A model generated the notes under the pieces. That model ran no database searches. It saw nothing but the letters and a program-made list of their open reading frames with translations, and had not been told where the DNA came from. Made by a program: the position numbers and the translations under genes. From JAJFFW01 sp039187035 (lineage in GTDB: Bacteria > Pseudomonadota > Alphaproteobacteria > Caulobacterales > Parvularculaceae): a stretch of 40,772 nt of DNA. The stretch spans positions 1 through 40,772 of the forward strand of contig JBCCZS010000005.1 of assembly GCA_039187035.1 (NCBI GenBank), read 5' to 3'. Within the stretch, counting starts at the first letter, position 1; every line of letters starts with the position of its first letter. Positions 25,811-33,716 of the stretch are shown in pieces.

Positions 25811-26413
25811 ATGTCGGCGTTTATCGGCCCTGAGCTGCAACGGCTAATCGACCTCCTCGCCAAGTTGCCGGGGCTCGGCCCGCGCTCGGCGAAGCGGGCG
25901 GCCTTGCACCTCCTCGCCAAACGCGAGCCGCTCATGCGGCCGCTCGCCTTCGCGCTCGGCGAAGCGGCGGAGGCGGTGAAAGCGTGCAGCATATGCGGCA
26001 ATTGGGATACGAGCGATCCGTGTGCGATCTGCACCGATCCGGAGCGGGGCGACGCGGTCATCTGCGTCGTCGAAAGCGTCGCCGATTTGTGGGCGCTTGA
26101 ACGCGCCGGCGCGCATGACGGGCGGTATCACATATTGGGCGGGCTCTTGTCGCCGCTCGACGGCGTGGGCCCGGAGGACCTGTCGATCGCCGGTCTCGTG
26201 TCGCGCGCCCACGAGCCGCAGACGGAGGAAATCGTGATCGCGCTCGCCGCGACTGTGGACGGTCAGACGACGGCGCATTACCTCGCCGACGCCCTTGAAG
26301 GCGCGAACGCGACGATCACGCATTTGAGCCGCGGCGTGCCGGTCGGCGGCGAGCTTGACCATATGGACGACGGAACGCTCAGCGCGGCGATGAAGTCGCG
26401 CCGGGCGGTTTGA
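25811..26413 (+). CDS. recR: recombination mediator RecR
   Basis: 200 residues. Helix-hairpin-helix 'L-A-K-L-P-G-L-G-P-R-S-A-K-R-A-A-L-H-L-L' (16-35), zinc finger Cys59-x2-Cys62-x8-Cys71-x2-Cys74, then the Toprim domain starting 'V-I-C-V-V-E-S-V-A-D-L-W-A-L-E-R'. 'H-I-L-G-G-L-L-S-P-L-D-G-V-G-P' is diagnostic. With RecO it loads RecA at gaps. Normal length. The oxygenase gene starts 4 bases after its stop. Confidence 0.96.
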   Translation: MSAFIGPELQRLIDLLAKLPGLGPRSAKRAALHLLAKREPLMRPLAFALGEAAEAVKACSICGNWDTSDPCAICTDPERGDAVICVVESVADLWALERAGAHDGRYHILGGLLSPLDGVGPEDLSIAGLVSRAHEPQTEEIVIALAATVDGQTTAHYLADALEGANATITHLSRGVPVGGELDHMDDGTLSAAMKSRRAV

Positions 26414-26417
26414 CGCC

Positions 26418-27533
26418 ATGGACGGCGCGACGCCCGATCCGGGCCGCGACCCCGGGCCGTCGGGCCGCACCCGGGCGCGCGACGAGCCGCTCGCCGGCCT
26501 TTGGTATCTCGCCGCCGCCGCACGGGAGATCCGGCCCGGACGGCTGATCCGGCGCATTCTGTTCGGCGAGCCGATCGCCCTCGGGCGCACGCCGGACGGG
26601 CGCGCCTTCGCGATGCTGGACGTCTGCCCCCACCGGGCCGCGCCGCTCTCGGGCGGGCGGATCGAGACCGGTGCGCGGGGGCCCTGCGTTGCTTGCCCGT
26701 ACCATGGCTGGCGCTTCCGCATCGAAGACGGGGCCGTCGACGCCGTTCCCGCGCTCTCCGCCCACGACGCGGCGGACCCGGCCGGGATTGCGGTGAAAAC
26801 CTTCACCGTCGCGGAGACGAACGGCCTTTTGTGGATTTGGCGCGCGCCGGCCGGCGGCGGCGCGCCCGCCGCGCCGCCCGATCTCGGCCTCTCGGCCGCC
26901 GCGACGCCGAAGACCGTGACCCGGGTTACGGGACGGGGGCCCTATGACGAGGCGGCGATCGGGCTCATCGACCCGGCGCACACGCCGTTTGTGCACAAAC
27001 AATGGTGGTGGCGCCAGGGCGCGGCGGCGGCGGAGAAAGAAAAGCGGTTCGAGCCGACGGCGCTGGGGTTCCGCATGCCCCCGCACGCGCCGTCGTCCAA
27101 CAGCCGGATCTACAAGATCTTCGGCGGCGCCCCGACGACGGCGATCGAGTTTCGCTTACCGGCCTTGCGTATCGAGACGATCCGTACGGGGAACTATACT
27201 GTCGCCGGCGTCACGGCGATGACGCCGGGCGAAGCGGACGAAACGCGCATTACGCATGCGATTTTCTGGGACGCCCCGTTTCTCAATTTGGCGACGCCGA
27301 TCGTCTCGCTTATGGGGCGCAATTTTCTCGGCCAAGACGGCGCGATCTTAAACGCCCAGAACCTGAACTTGGCGCGAGGAGACCATCGCCCGCTCTATCT
27401 CGGCGATCCGGACAAGCCGGCGCAGTGGTATATGAAGCTCAAACAAAGCTGGACCCGCCATATCGGCGAGACCGGAACGCCGGACGGGTTTGAAAACCCG
27501 ATCACCCCCGCAACGTTGCGCTGGCGAACCTAG
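26418..27533 (+). CDS. Rieske [2Fe-2S] non-heme iron oxygenase
   Basis: 371 residues. The Rieske cluster ligands are Cys70-Pro-His72 ('D-V-C-P-H-R-A-A-P-L') and Cys93-Pro-Tyr-His96 ('C-P-Y-H-G-W-R-F'). The mononuclear iron site is 'D-P-A-H-T-P-F-V-H' (Asp185, His188, His193), with the third ligand probably in 'G-Q-D-G-A-I-L-N-A-Q-N'. This is the single-component alpha-subunit pattern of oxygenases such as VanA or the pheophorbide oxygenase group; the substrate cannot be named. No ferredoxin or reductase gene is nearby. It follows recR by 4 bases and its stop overlaps the convergent kinase gene by 4 bases. Confidence 0.9.
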   Translation: MDGATPDPGRDPGPSGRTRARDEPLAGLWYLAAAAREIRPGRLIRRILFGEPIALGRTPDGRAFAMLDVCPHRAAPLSGGRIETGARGPCVACPYHGWRFRIEDGAVDAVPALSAHDAADPAGIAVKTFTVAETNGLLWIWRAPAGGGAPAAPPDLGLSAAATPKTVTRVTGRGPYDEAAIGLIDPAHTPFVHKQWWWRQGAAAAEKEKRFEPTALGFRMPPHAPSSNSRIYKIFGGAPTTAIEFRLPALRIETIRTGNYTVAGVTAMTPGEADETRITHAIFWDAPFLNLATPIVSLMGRNFLGQDGAILNAQNLNLARGDHRPLYLGDPDKPAQWYMKLKQSWTRHIGETGTPDGFENPITPATLRWRT

Positions 27534-28693
27534 GCCGCGCCGCGCAGCGCCGGCGCGAAGACCCGGTCTTTCGGGAAAACGATCGCGGCTTGCGCGCCCT
27601 CGCCGGGCTTCGATTCCAACTTAAAGACCGCGTCGTGCGCTTTGGAGACGGCCATAACGATCGGCAGGCCGAGGCCGAGGCCTTCTTTCGACCGCTTCAG
27701 CGACATGTCGGACTGCAAGAAGGGCTGCATGACGGCGGCCCGGGTTTGCGCGTCGATGCCGGGCCCGTCGTCTTTGACGACAAGCGCGAGCGCGCCGCTC
27801 TTCAACAAGGTCGAGCCGACGGTGACGCGAACGCCGCGATCGGAAAATTTGATCGAATTACTGATTAACTTTGCAAGCGCCTTGCCCATCAACGCGCAAT
27901 CGCATTGGACTTCGGCGCCCGGCGCGCCCATGGACACTTTAATCTGCGCCCCGGACGCGACGATCGTCTGTTCGATTTCTTGGCGCGCGAGATCGATAAC
28001 GTCGCCGACGGGACAGCGTCCCTCGTTCAACGTCAAAACGCCGGACGACGCGTCCGAGACGAGGAGAATGTCCGACACCGACGACAAAAGACGTTTGCCG
28101 CCGTCAATAATATAGTCGGCGTATTGGCGATTGACGGCGTCCGCGTTCTCTTCAAAAACGTCGCCGAGGATTTGCCCGAAGCCGATAATCGCGTTCAAGG
28201 GCGTGCGCAGCTCGTGGCTCATCATCGACATGAGCGCGTCTTTGAAGTGCGCGCCCGCCTGGGCTTGGTCGCGCGCGACCCGCAAAGCGCGCCGATCGTC
28301 GCTCGACCGCAAAACGAAGCGCACGGAATGGGCGAACAGCGCCCAGTTGATCGGCTTGGCGACGAACGACGTCGCGCCGGCCGCGAACGCCCGGTCGACC
28401 GCGTCGCCATGGTCGCTTGAGGTGATGACGATGACGGGGGTTTCGCGCAGCGCGTCGCGGCTGCGGATCGCTTCGGTGAGCGCGAACCCGTCCATGCCCG
28501 GCATGTCGATGTCGGCGACGACGAGATCGCGGGGCCGCTTTTGCAACATCGCCCAGGCGTCGTCGCCCGTCTCGGCGACGTCGACGACATAACCTTCGTC
28601 GGCGAGTTTTGTGCTGGCGAGCTCGCGCATGATCGGGTCGTCGTCGACCACGAGCACGTTCAGCGTTCGCGATGACGACGGCTTTTCACTCAC
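27530..28693 (-). CDS. receiver-first histidine kinase (response regulator/kinase hybrid)
   Basis: 387 residues from a GTG at 28693; an open frame continues upstream, but those residues are not receiver-like. Receiver domain 11-128: acidic pocket Asp17-19, phospho-acceptor Asp61 ('V-V-A-D-I-D-M-P'), Thr91, Lys113. A short linker leads to HisKA with His160 in 'M-S-H-E-L-R-T-P-L-N'. The HATPase has N-box 'I-S-N-S-I-K-F-S', G1 'D-D-G-P-G-I-D' and G2 'E-G-L-G-L-G-L-P-I'. No membrane segment or sensor domain, so it is cytoplasmic. Receiver-first order suggests its kinase activity is set by another kinase, perhaps the divergent hybrid kinase 215 bases away. Confidence 0.9.
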   Translation of the reverse strand: MSEKPSSSRTLNVLVVDDDPIMRELASTKLADEGYVVDVAETGDDAWAMLQKRPRDLVVADIDMPGMDGFALTEAIRSRDALRETPVIVITSSDHGDAVDRAFAAGATSFVAKPINWALFAHSVRFVLRSSDDRRALRVARDQAQAGAHFKDALMSMMSHELRTPLNAIIGFGQILGDVFEENADAVNRQYADYIIDGGKRLLSSVSDILLVSDASSGVLTLNEGRCPVGDVIDLARQEIEQTIVASGAQIKVSMGAPGAEVQCDCALMGKALAKLISNSIKFSDRGVRVTVGSTLLKSGALALVVKDDGPGIDAQTRAAVMQPFLQSDMSLKRSKEGLGLGLPIVMAVSKAHDAVFKLESKPGEGAQAAIVFPKDRVFAPALRGAA

Positions 28694-28908
28694 GTCGCGG
28701 CGCGGCTCCCCTTGGATACGGCGAGCGGAGAATTGCGCGCCAGATATTAAGATCTGTTGAAGAATTGCGCCGAACCGGCCGGCGTAAAAGCGAACGCGCA
28801 GGCGACGCCCGGGCGGATCTTGGCCCGCCGCTCCGTTAACAACGTTTTGGCAACCGATCGCGCGGTACTTATTGCAGGTTGCAACGCATTGTATCAGGCG
28901 CGCAAACC
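28694..28908. promoter_or_regulatory. shared promoter region of the two divergent kinases
   Basis: 215 bases between GTG starts on opposite strands. AT-richer patches at 28740-28765 and 28835-28895 are likely promoter positions. GTTAACAACGTT at 28837-28848 and paired TTGCA motifs around 28873-28884 are the only repeats seen. No -35/-10 pair stands out. Confidence 0.35.
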
Positions 28909-31803
28909 GTGGCGAAACGCAAAACAACGATCCGCGGCCGGCTCACCGGCCTCGTCATGGTCTCGATCTTCGGGGCCGTGGTCGTCGTGACGTTGTCGTC
29001 GATCAGCCGCGAATTAAACCAATACGGCGCCGATAAAACGCGCGAACTTACAGAGTACACGACCTATTTCGCCTCTCGCCTGTCCGACGAGGCGCAGAAC
29101 GGCGACCGACAAGGCGTTCTTGTTGAACTGCGCGCCATCATTAGCCTCCCGACGATCAAATACGCCCGCGTCATGGTCGGCGACGCGGCATTCGCCGAAC
29201 TTGGCGAGACGGTCACCCTCAAGCGCGCGCGCGGCGTTATTTACGACGACGGGGACGGCGACATTCTGTCGTTCCTGGGCAAAGACATTCAGGTGGTGGC
29301 GGCGCCCATCGTGTCCGGCGGCGTCGAAGTCGGCACGCTCGAACTGCACGCAACGGCGGGCGCGCTTTCCGAACGCATCAAACTCGTTTTGTGGGACGCG
29401 GTCGTCGCGGCGGTGTTCGCCGGCGGCATCGGCGTACTCATCGCCATGAACATGCAGCGGGCGGTGACCGAACCGATCAACGCGCTCGCAAAAGTCATGA
29501 ACCAGGTCCGGGTGACGGGCGACTTTGGGCGCCGCGCCAAACCCCTCTCCCACGACGAAACCGGCGATCTCGTCGCGGCGTTCAACACCATGTTGGACGA
29601 AATCCAGGAACGCGACGCCAAACTCCTGGCGCATCAACAGAACCTGAAAAAGACGGTTCGCCAGCGCACGCGCCAGCTCCAGGAAGCCAAAGAAGCCGCC
29701 GAATACGCCAACCTCTCCAAATCGGAATTCCTCGCCACCATGAGCCACGAGATCCGCACGCCGATGAACGGCATGCTGGTCATGGCCGAGCTCTTGGCGA
29801 AAGCGGGCCTCGCGCCGCGCCAGAAGCGTTACGCGGACGTCATCGTGAAGTCCGGGCAGAGCCTGCTCGCGATCATCAACGACATTCTCGACTTGTCGAA
29901 GATCGAAGCCGGCCGCCTTGAACTCGAACAAATCAACCTCCGGCCGGCCGAGATCATCAACGACGTCGTCGGTCTTTTCTGGGAGCGCGCGTCGTCCGCC
30001 GGCCTCGACCTCGCCGCCTATGTCAGCCCGACCGTGCCGCCGGAGATCCAAGGCGATCCGGTGCGGATCAACCAAATCCTGTCAAACCTTGTAAACAACG
30101 CGCTGAAGTTCACCGACGGCGGCAGCGTGCTCGTCGCGGCGAACGTCGTGCACAACGAGCGCAATGAAGAAATGCTCGAGTTTTCCGTCGCCGACACCGG
30201 GGTCGGCATTCCGGAGGACAAGCAAAAACAAATCTTCGACGCGTTTTCCCAGGCTGACCAAACGACGACGCGCAAATATGGCGGCACGGGCCTCGGCCTC
30301 GCCATCTGTAGCAAGATCGTGCGGGCCATGAACGGGACGATCAGCGTCCAGAGCAGCGAAGGCAAAGGCTCGCGCTTTTTCTTCCAGATCCCGCTGAACG
30401 GCAAAGCCGAACCCGCGCCGGTCCGCACGGCGGGCGGCGAGATGCGCGCGGTCATCGCGATCGCGGGAACGGCGACGCCGAAAACGCTCGCGCGTTATCT
30501 CCACGAGGCCGGCATTTCCGCGCAAGTCGTCAGCGAAGACGCCGCAATCGTCTCTTATATGGCGTATACGGACGTCGTGTTCGCCTCACCGGAGTTCCTG
30601 CAGGCGTTCGATACGAGCCTGAAAGCGAACCCGACCAAATGGGTGCCGGCGCGCGTGTGCGTCTCCGAACTGGGCGACGTCGCGCCCGACCGGCTTTTGA
30701 TCAGCGGCGCGGCGGAAGACTTGATCTTAAAGCCGTTGTCGCGTCGGGACGTCATGGAGCAAATCGAGCGGTTCCTCGACGGCCGCATGCGCGGCACCGA
30801 GGCGCTCCAAGTCCGGGCGAGCAGTTCGGCGACGTTGCCTTCCTATAACGGGGTGCGCGTCCTGGCGGCGGACGACAGCGTCGTCAATCTTGAGGTCGTC
30901 AGCGCCGCGCTCGCGCGCTTCGACGTGGAGACGACGACGGTCAGCGACGGACGCCAAGCGTTCGAGGCGGTGCAGGCCGGGGCCTACGACCTCGTCTTTA
31001 TGGATTGTTCGATGCCGGTCATGGACGGCTTTGAAGCAACGCGTTCGATCCGGGCGTGGGAGAAAAAGCGCAAGCGCAAGCCCATGCCGATCGTCGCGTT
31101 GACCGCCCACGTCGCCGGCTTCAACGACGAATGGCGCCCGGCCGGCATGAACGCGTACGTCACCAAGCCGTTTACGATTGAATCGCTCGGCGCGGCCTTG
31201 TCCTCGTTCCTCAAGCCGGTCGGGCCCGCCGCGCAGGCCGGCGCGCTCGCGCCCCTGTCGGCGACGAGCGCGACGCGGGGCAAACGGCGCAAGAAAGGCG
31301 ACACGGCCCGGGCGGGCGTTCCGACGGCCCAAAAGATCCCGACCGCAAAGCCGGCCCAACCAGCCAAGACGGCGCAACTAGCCAAGACGGTCAAGACGGC
31401 TAAGGCGGCTAAAGCGGCCCCACAACAAAGCGCGGCCGGACCGTTCGACCTCGCCAGCTTGACGACGCTTCTCGGAGCCGACGGAGGCCCGCTTGTCGTC
31501 CGGGCGCTGACTTTGTTTGAAGAGCACTCTAAACCCGCGGCCGTGCGCCTTGCGCGTGCGGTCAAGGCGGGCGAACGCGGCGAAATCAAGAGCGCCGCGC
31601 ACGCCTTGAAGTCGATGAGCCTCAATGTCGGGGCCGTCGCGCTCGCCGAGGCTTGCGGCGCGCTAGAAACCGCCGCCGCGTCCGACGCGACCAAGGCCGC
31701 CGCGTTCGCCGATCAATTGGCCGTCGTCAAGAGTGCGTTTAGCGCGGCGCACAAAGCCCTGCCCGCGGCCAAGAAATCGCTCTCAGAGCCTGCTGCGGCC
31801 TGA
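28909..31803 (+). CDS. membrane hybrid histidine kinase with pseudo-receiver, receiver and Hpt domains (BarA-like layout)
   Basis: 964 residues from a GTG at 28909 (TTG 28879 and ATG 28957 are alternatives). Helix 1 at 13-32, a ~125-residue periplasmic domain, helix 2 at 160-180, HAMP to ~235, then a coiled coil. HisKA has His280 ('M-S-H-E-I-R-T-P-M-N'). The HATPase spans 375-497, with 'N-A-L-K-F-T-D', 'D-T-G-V-G-I' and 'G-T-G-L-G-L-A-I'. Residues 512-625 look like a receiver without its Asp. The true receiver spans 649-768 (Asp699, Lys753). An Ala/Lys linker and an Hpt domain with His898 ('A-A-H-A-L-K-S') follow. A complete four-step relay; the output regulator is not identified. Confidence 0.92.
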   Translation: MAKRKTTIRGRLTGLVMVSIFGAVVVVTLSSISRELNQYGADKTRELTEYTTYFASRLSDEAQNGDRQGVLVELRAIISLPTIKYARVMVGDAAFAELGETVTLKRARGVIYDDGDGDILSFLGKDIQVVAAPIVSGGVEVGTLELHATAGALSERIKLVLWDAVVAAVFAGGIGVLIAMNMQRAVTEPINALAKVMNQVRVTGDFGRRAKPLSHDETGDLVAAFNTMLDEIQERDAKLLAHQQNLKKTVRQRTRQLQEAKEAAEYANLSKSEFLATMSHEIRTPMNGMLVMAELLAKAGLAPRQKRYADVIVKSGQSLLAIINDILDLSKIEAGRLELEQINLRPAEIINDVVGLFWERASSAGLDLAAYVSPTVPPEIQGDPVRINQILSNLVNNALKFTDGGSVLVAANVVHNERNEEMLEFSVADTGVGIPEDKQKQIFDAFSQADQTTTRKYGGTGLGLAICSKIVRAMNGTISVQSSEGKGSRFFFQIPLNGKAEPAPVRTAGGEMRAVIAIAGTATPKTLARYLHEAGISAQVVSEDAAIVSYMAYTDVVFASPEFLQAFDTSLKANPTKWVPARVCVSELGDVAPDRLLISGAAEDLILKPLSRRDVMEQIERFLDGRMRGTEALQVRASSSATLPSYNGVRVLAADDSVVNLEVVSAALARFDVETTTVSDGRQAFEAVQAGAYDLVFMDCSMPVMDGFEATRSIRAWEKKRKRKPMPIVALTAHVAGFNDEWRPAGMNAYVTKPFTIESLGAALSSFLKPVGPAAQAGALAPLSATSATRGKRRKKGDTARAGVPTAQKIPTAKPAQPAKTAQLAKTVKTAKAAKAAPQQSAAGPFDLASLTTLLGADGGPLVVRALTLFEEHSKPAAVRLARAVKAGERGEIKSAAHALKSMSLNVGAVALAEACGALETAAASDATKAAAFADQLAVVKSAFSAAHKALPAAKKSLSEPAAA

Positions 31804-31849
31804 CGCGCGCCCGGGACGAAACCAGTCCGTCTACGAACGGTCTAATAGT

Positions 31850-32446
31850 CTAATGCACGCGGATCGACACGCGCACGCAGCCGATGACGCCGCCCGGATC
31901 GTCAGGCGGCGCCCCGCGCCACCGCCGGATGGCCGCCCGGCCGTCGACATACGCCAGGCACTGCGCGCCCTCCGCCGGTCGGCGATCGCCGTAATCGACG
32001 ACGACGAGCGCGCCCGCGGGAAACTCGTCCGTGCGCTCATCATCGGTCACGAACAGCGCGAACACGGCGTCCGAACCGACGGTCACGGGGATGTAGTCTT
32101 CCGCGAACTCGTGGGGATCAGGCGCCTGGCCCCGCCAAAAACGCACGGCGTCGGCGAATCCGATGATCGGCGCGTGGCGGATCGGACGGCGTAAATATGC
32201 GGCCGCAGGATGGGCGTCCGCCTCGACCGCGGAGCGCGCGCCGCCGGCCAACCAATCCAGCGAAACCGATAAGGCGTCCGACAATTTCGCGAGCATAATC
32301 CGGCGCGGGTCATGGACCCCGCTTTCCCAGTTGGCCACGGCCGGCTGCGTGACGCCGAGGCGTTCGGCGAGCGCGGATTGATTCAACCCCGCGGCTTTGC
32401 GGGCCGCGCGAATTCTATCGCCGATCGAATCCGTCATGTCGTCCAT
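31850..32446 (-). CDS. XRE-family regulator with LexA/cI-type (S24-like) C-terminal domain
   Basis: 198 residues from the ATG at 32446, or 195 from the ATG at 32437. The N-terminal helix-turn-helix (10-65) has 'L-N-Q-S-A-L-A-E-R-L-G-V-T-Q-P-A-V-A-N-W-E-S-G', a textbook Cro/cI domain. Residues ~90-195 align with S24/LexA dimerisation-peptidase domains ('F-P-A-G-A-L-V-V-V-D-Y-G-D-R-R-P-A-E-G'). The 'G-D-S-M' nucleophile motif is replaced by 'G-S-D-A' (124-127), and the position of the catalytic Lys appears to be Arg ('A-A-I-R-R-W'). Self-cleavage is therefore unlikely. It is divergent from a 63-residue gene across an AT-rich region with TTGCAA repeats. Confidence 0.85.
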   Translation of the reverse strand: MDDMTDSIGDRIRAARKAAGLNQSALAERLGVTQPAVANWESGVHDPRRIMLAKLSDALSVSLDWLAGGARSAVEADAHPAAAYLRRPIRHAPIIGFADAVRFWRGQAPDPHEFAEDYIPVTVGSDAVFALFVTDDERTDEFPAGALVVVDYGDRRPAEGAQCLAYVDGRAAIRRWRGAPPDDPGGVIGCVRVSIRVH

Positions 32447-32516
32447 CAGTCCCGTCCCGATAAGTCTGGCTGATATTTAGGGCTGCTGCGTCGGTATGTC
32501 CCGCGATTGGATCATG

Positions 32517-32631
32517 TTGCATTGCAATATTTTTCCAGGTTTTCGGGCACGGACTTCACAAACGCGTGAGGTGGTCCCGAAAGATCTCCTTGATAAAATT
32601 AGCCGATCTTATAACTTGCAAATTATTGCAA
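32517..32631. promoter_or_regulatory. TTGCAA repeats, candidate operators for the XRE regulator
   Basis: In the 209-base gap between the regulator and the small gene, TTGCA (32517-32521) abuts TTGCAAT (32522-32528). About 100 bases further, TTGCAA (32616-32621) and TTGCAA (32626-32631) lie exactly 10 bases apart, one helical turn. TTGCAA is itself a palindrome. The cluster is in the AT-richest part of this region. Binding by the regulator is inferred from position only. Confidence 0.4.
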
Positions 32632-32655
32632 AGACTAACGTCGGAGACGGTACTT

Positions 32656-32847
32656 ATGTCGGATCTGTGCACGGATGACGGAGCGCAACGCCTCGCCTCG
32701 CGGATCAGGGAATACTGGCGCAAACGCGGCTTTGACGTCGATCTCCAGACCTCGCGGGAAGGGTTCGTGTCGACCATGCGGTCGGCGCGGACGGACGTGC
32801 GTAGCGATATGGTCAACGGCATGCCGCGGCGCTCGCGCCAAGGCTAA
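32656..32847 (+). CDS. small conserved-looking protein, function unknown
   Basis: 63 residues from the ATG at 32656, with GGAGACGG six bases upstream. Sequence features are 'A-x-R-L-A-S-R-I-R-E-Y-W-R-K-R-G-F-D-V', an amphipathic helix then a strand, and 'V-R-S-D-M-V-N-G-M-P-R', a motif I have seen in short alphaproteobacterial proteins of unknown role. Basic C-terminus (R-R-S-R-Q-G). Divergent from the XRE regulator, so it may be its target. Its stop overlaps the convergent gph gene by four bases. Confidence 0.65.
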   Translation: MSDLCTDDGAQRLASRIREYWRKRGFDVDLQTSREGFVSTMRSARTDVRSDMVNGMPRRSRQG

Positions 32848-33566
32848 GCCGACCCCGAACCCCGTTGCGTAGAACCGGTTCGGGTCGCGTGGGACGATGG
32901 GGACGACGCGGCGTCGAAAAGCGCTGACGCGTCTACGTAGGACTGAAATGTCGCGAAGGCTTCGCCGGCGCGCTCAAGGGGTCCGTACCCTTTTTCGTGG
33001 ATGAGACAGGGCATATCGGCCCCGACCGCCGCGCCGATATCGGCGTCGCTATCGCCGAAAAAGACGGCCGCAGGCGCACCCGTGCGCTCTTTGCAAAGCG
33101 CCGCCGGGGCCGGGTCGGGTTTGGCGACGCCGAGCGTGTCGCGCCCCACGACGGTCACGAAATAAGTCGACAAACCGAGCGCTTCGAGAAGGCTGACGGC
33201 GAGCGCTTCGCGTTTGTTCGTGCAAACCGCCATCGGCGCGCCGGCCGCTCGCAGCCCTTGCAGGAGGGCGACGACGCCCGGAAACGGGCGCGACGCGTCG
33301 GCGATATGCGCCCGGTAGTGCGCCAGAAAAGCCTCAAGGTCCGCAGCCGCCTCGCGCTCGTTCGGGGCCGGCGCGCCATGCGCCGCCCGTCCCGCCCGGA
33401 TCATCGCGCGCGCGCCGTGTCCGATAAAACGCCGCGCGACCGAGACCTCAACGCCCGGCAAGCCCCGGCGGGCGAGCGTGTGGTTGAGCGCTGCGACAAG
33501 GTCAGGCGCTGAATCGACGAGCGTGCCGTCGAGATCGAAAATTGCGGCGGTGTTCTTGTCGGCCAT
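32844..33566 (-). CDS. gph: phosphoglycolate phosphatase (HAD family)
   Basis: 240 residues from the ATG at 33566. HAD motifs: I 'F-D-L-D-G-T-L-V-D-S' (nucleophile Asp11, acid Asp13), II 'V-C-T-N-K', III Lys in 'G-V-A-K-P-D-P', IV 'F-F-G-D-S-D-A-D-I'. 'F-D-L-D-G-T-L-V-D-S-A-P-D-L' and the helical cap place it with Gph, which removes phosphate from 2-phosphoglycolate formed in DNA repair or oxygenation. The C-terminal ~20 residues are Ser/Thr-rich and extra. Divergent from glmU with 150 bases between starts. Confidence 0.87.
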   Translation of the reverse strand: MADKNTAAIFDLDGTLVDSAPDLVAALNHTLARRGLPGVEVSVARRFIGHGARAMIRAGRAAHGAPAPNEREAAADLEAFLAHYRAHIADASRPFPGVVALLQGLRAAGAPMAVCTNKREALAVSLLEALGLSTYFVTVVGRDTLGVAKPDPAPAALCKERTGAPAAVFFGDSDADIGAAVGADMPCLIHEKGYGPLERAGEAFATFQSYVDASALFDAASSPSSHATRTGSTQRGSGSA

Positions 33567-33716
33567 TCCGCGTCGGTCCCCGTCGGCGCGCCCGGATGAA
33601 CGCGCCGCTCCGTCGCTCGGTTGCACCGCGCCGTCAACAGCGCGATATCGGCGCGCATAGCTGACGGTCCTGTTCGCGCTCGTTGCGGCGTCGCCCACGA
33701 AAGGTACTTTCGCTTC

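Noticed and set aside
31340..31425. Lys/Thr/Ala repeat before the Hpt domain as a tandem DNA repeat
   Set aside because: Codon copies are irregular and it reads as an ordinary flexible linker in a multidomain kinase.
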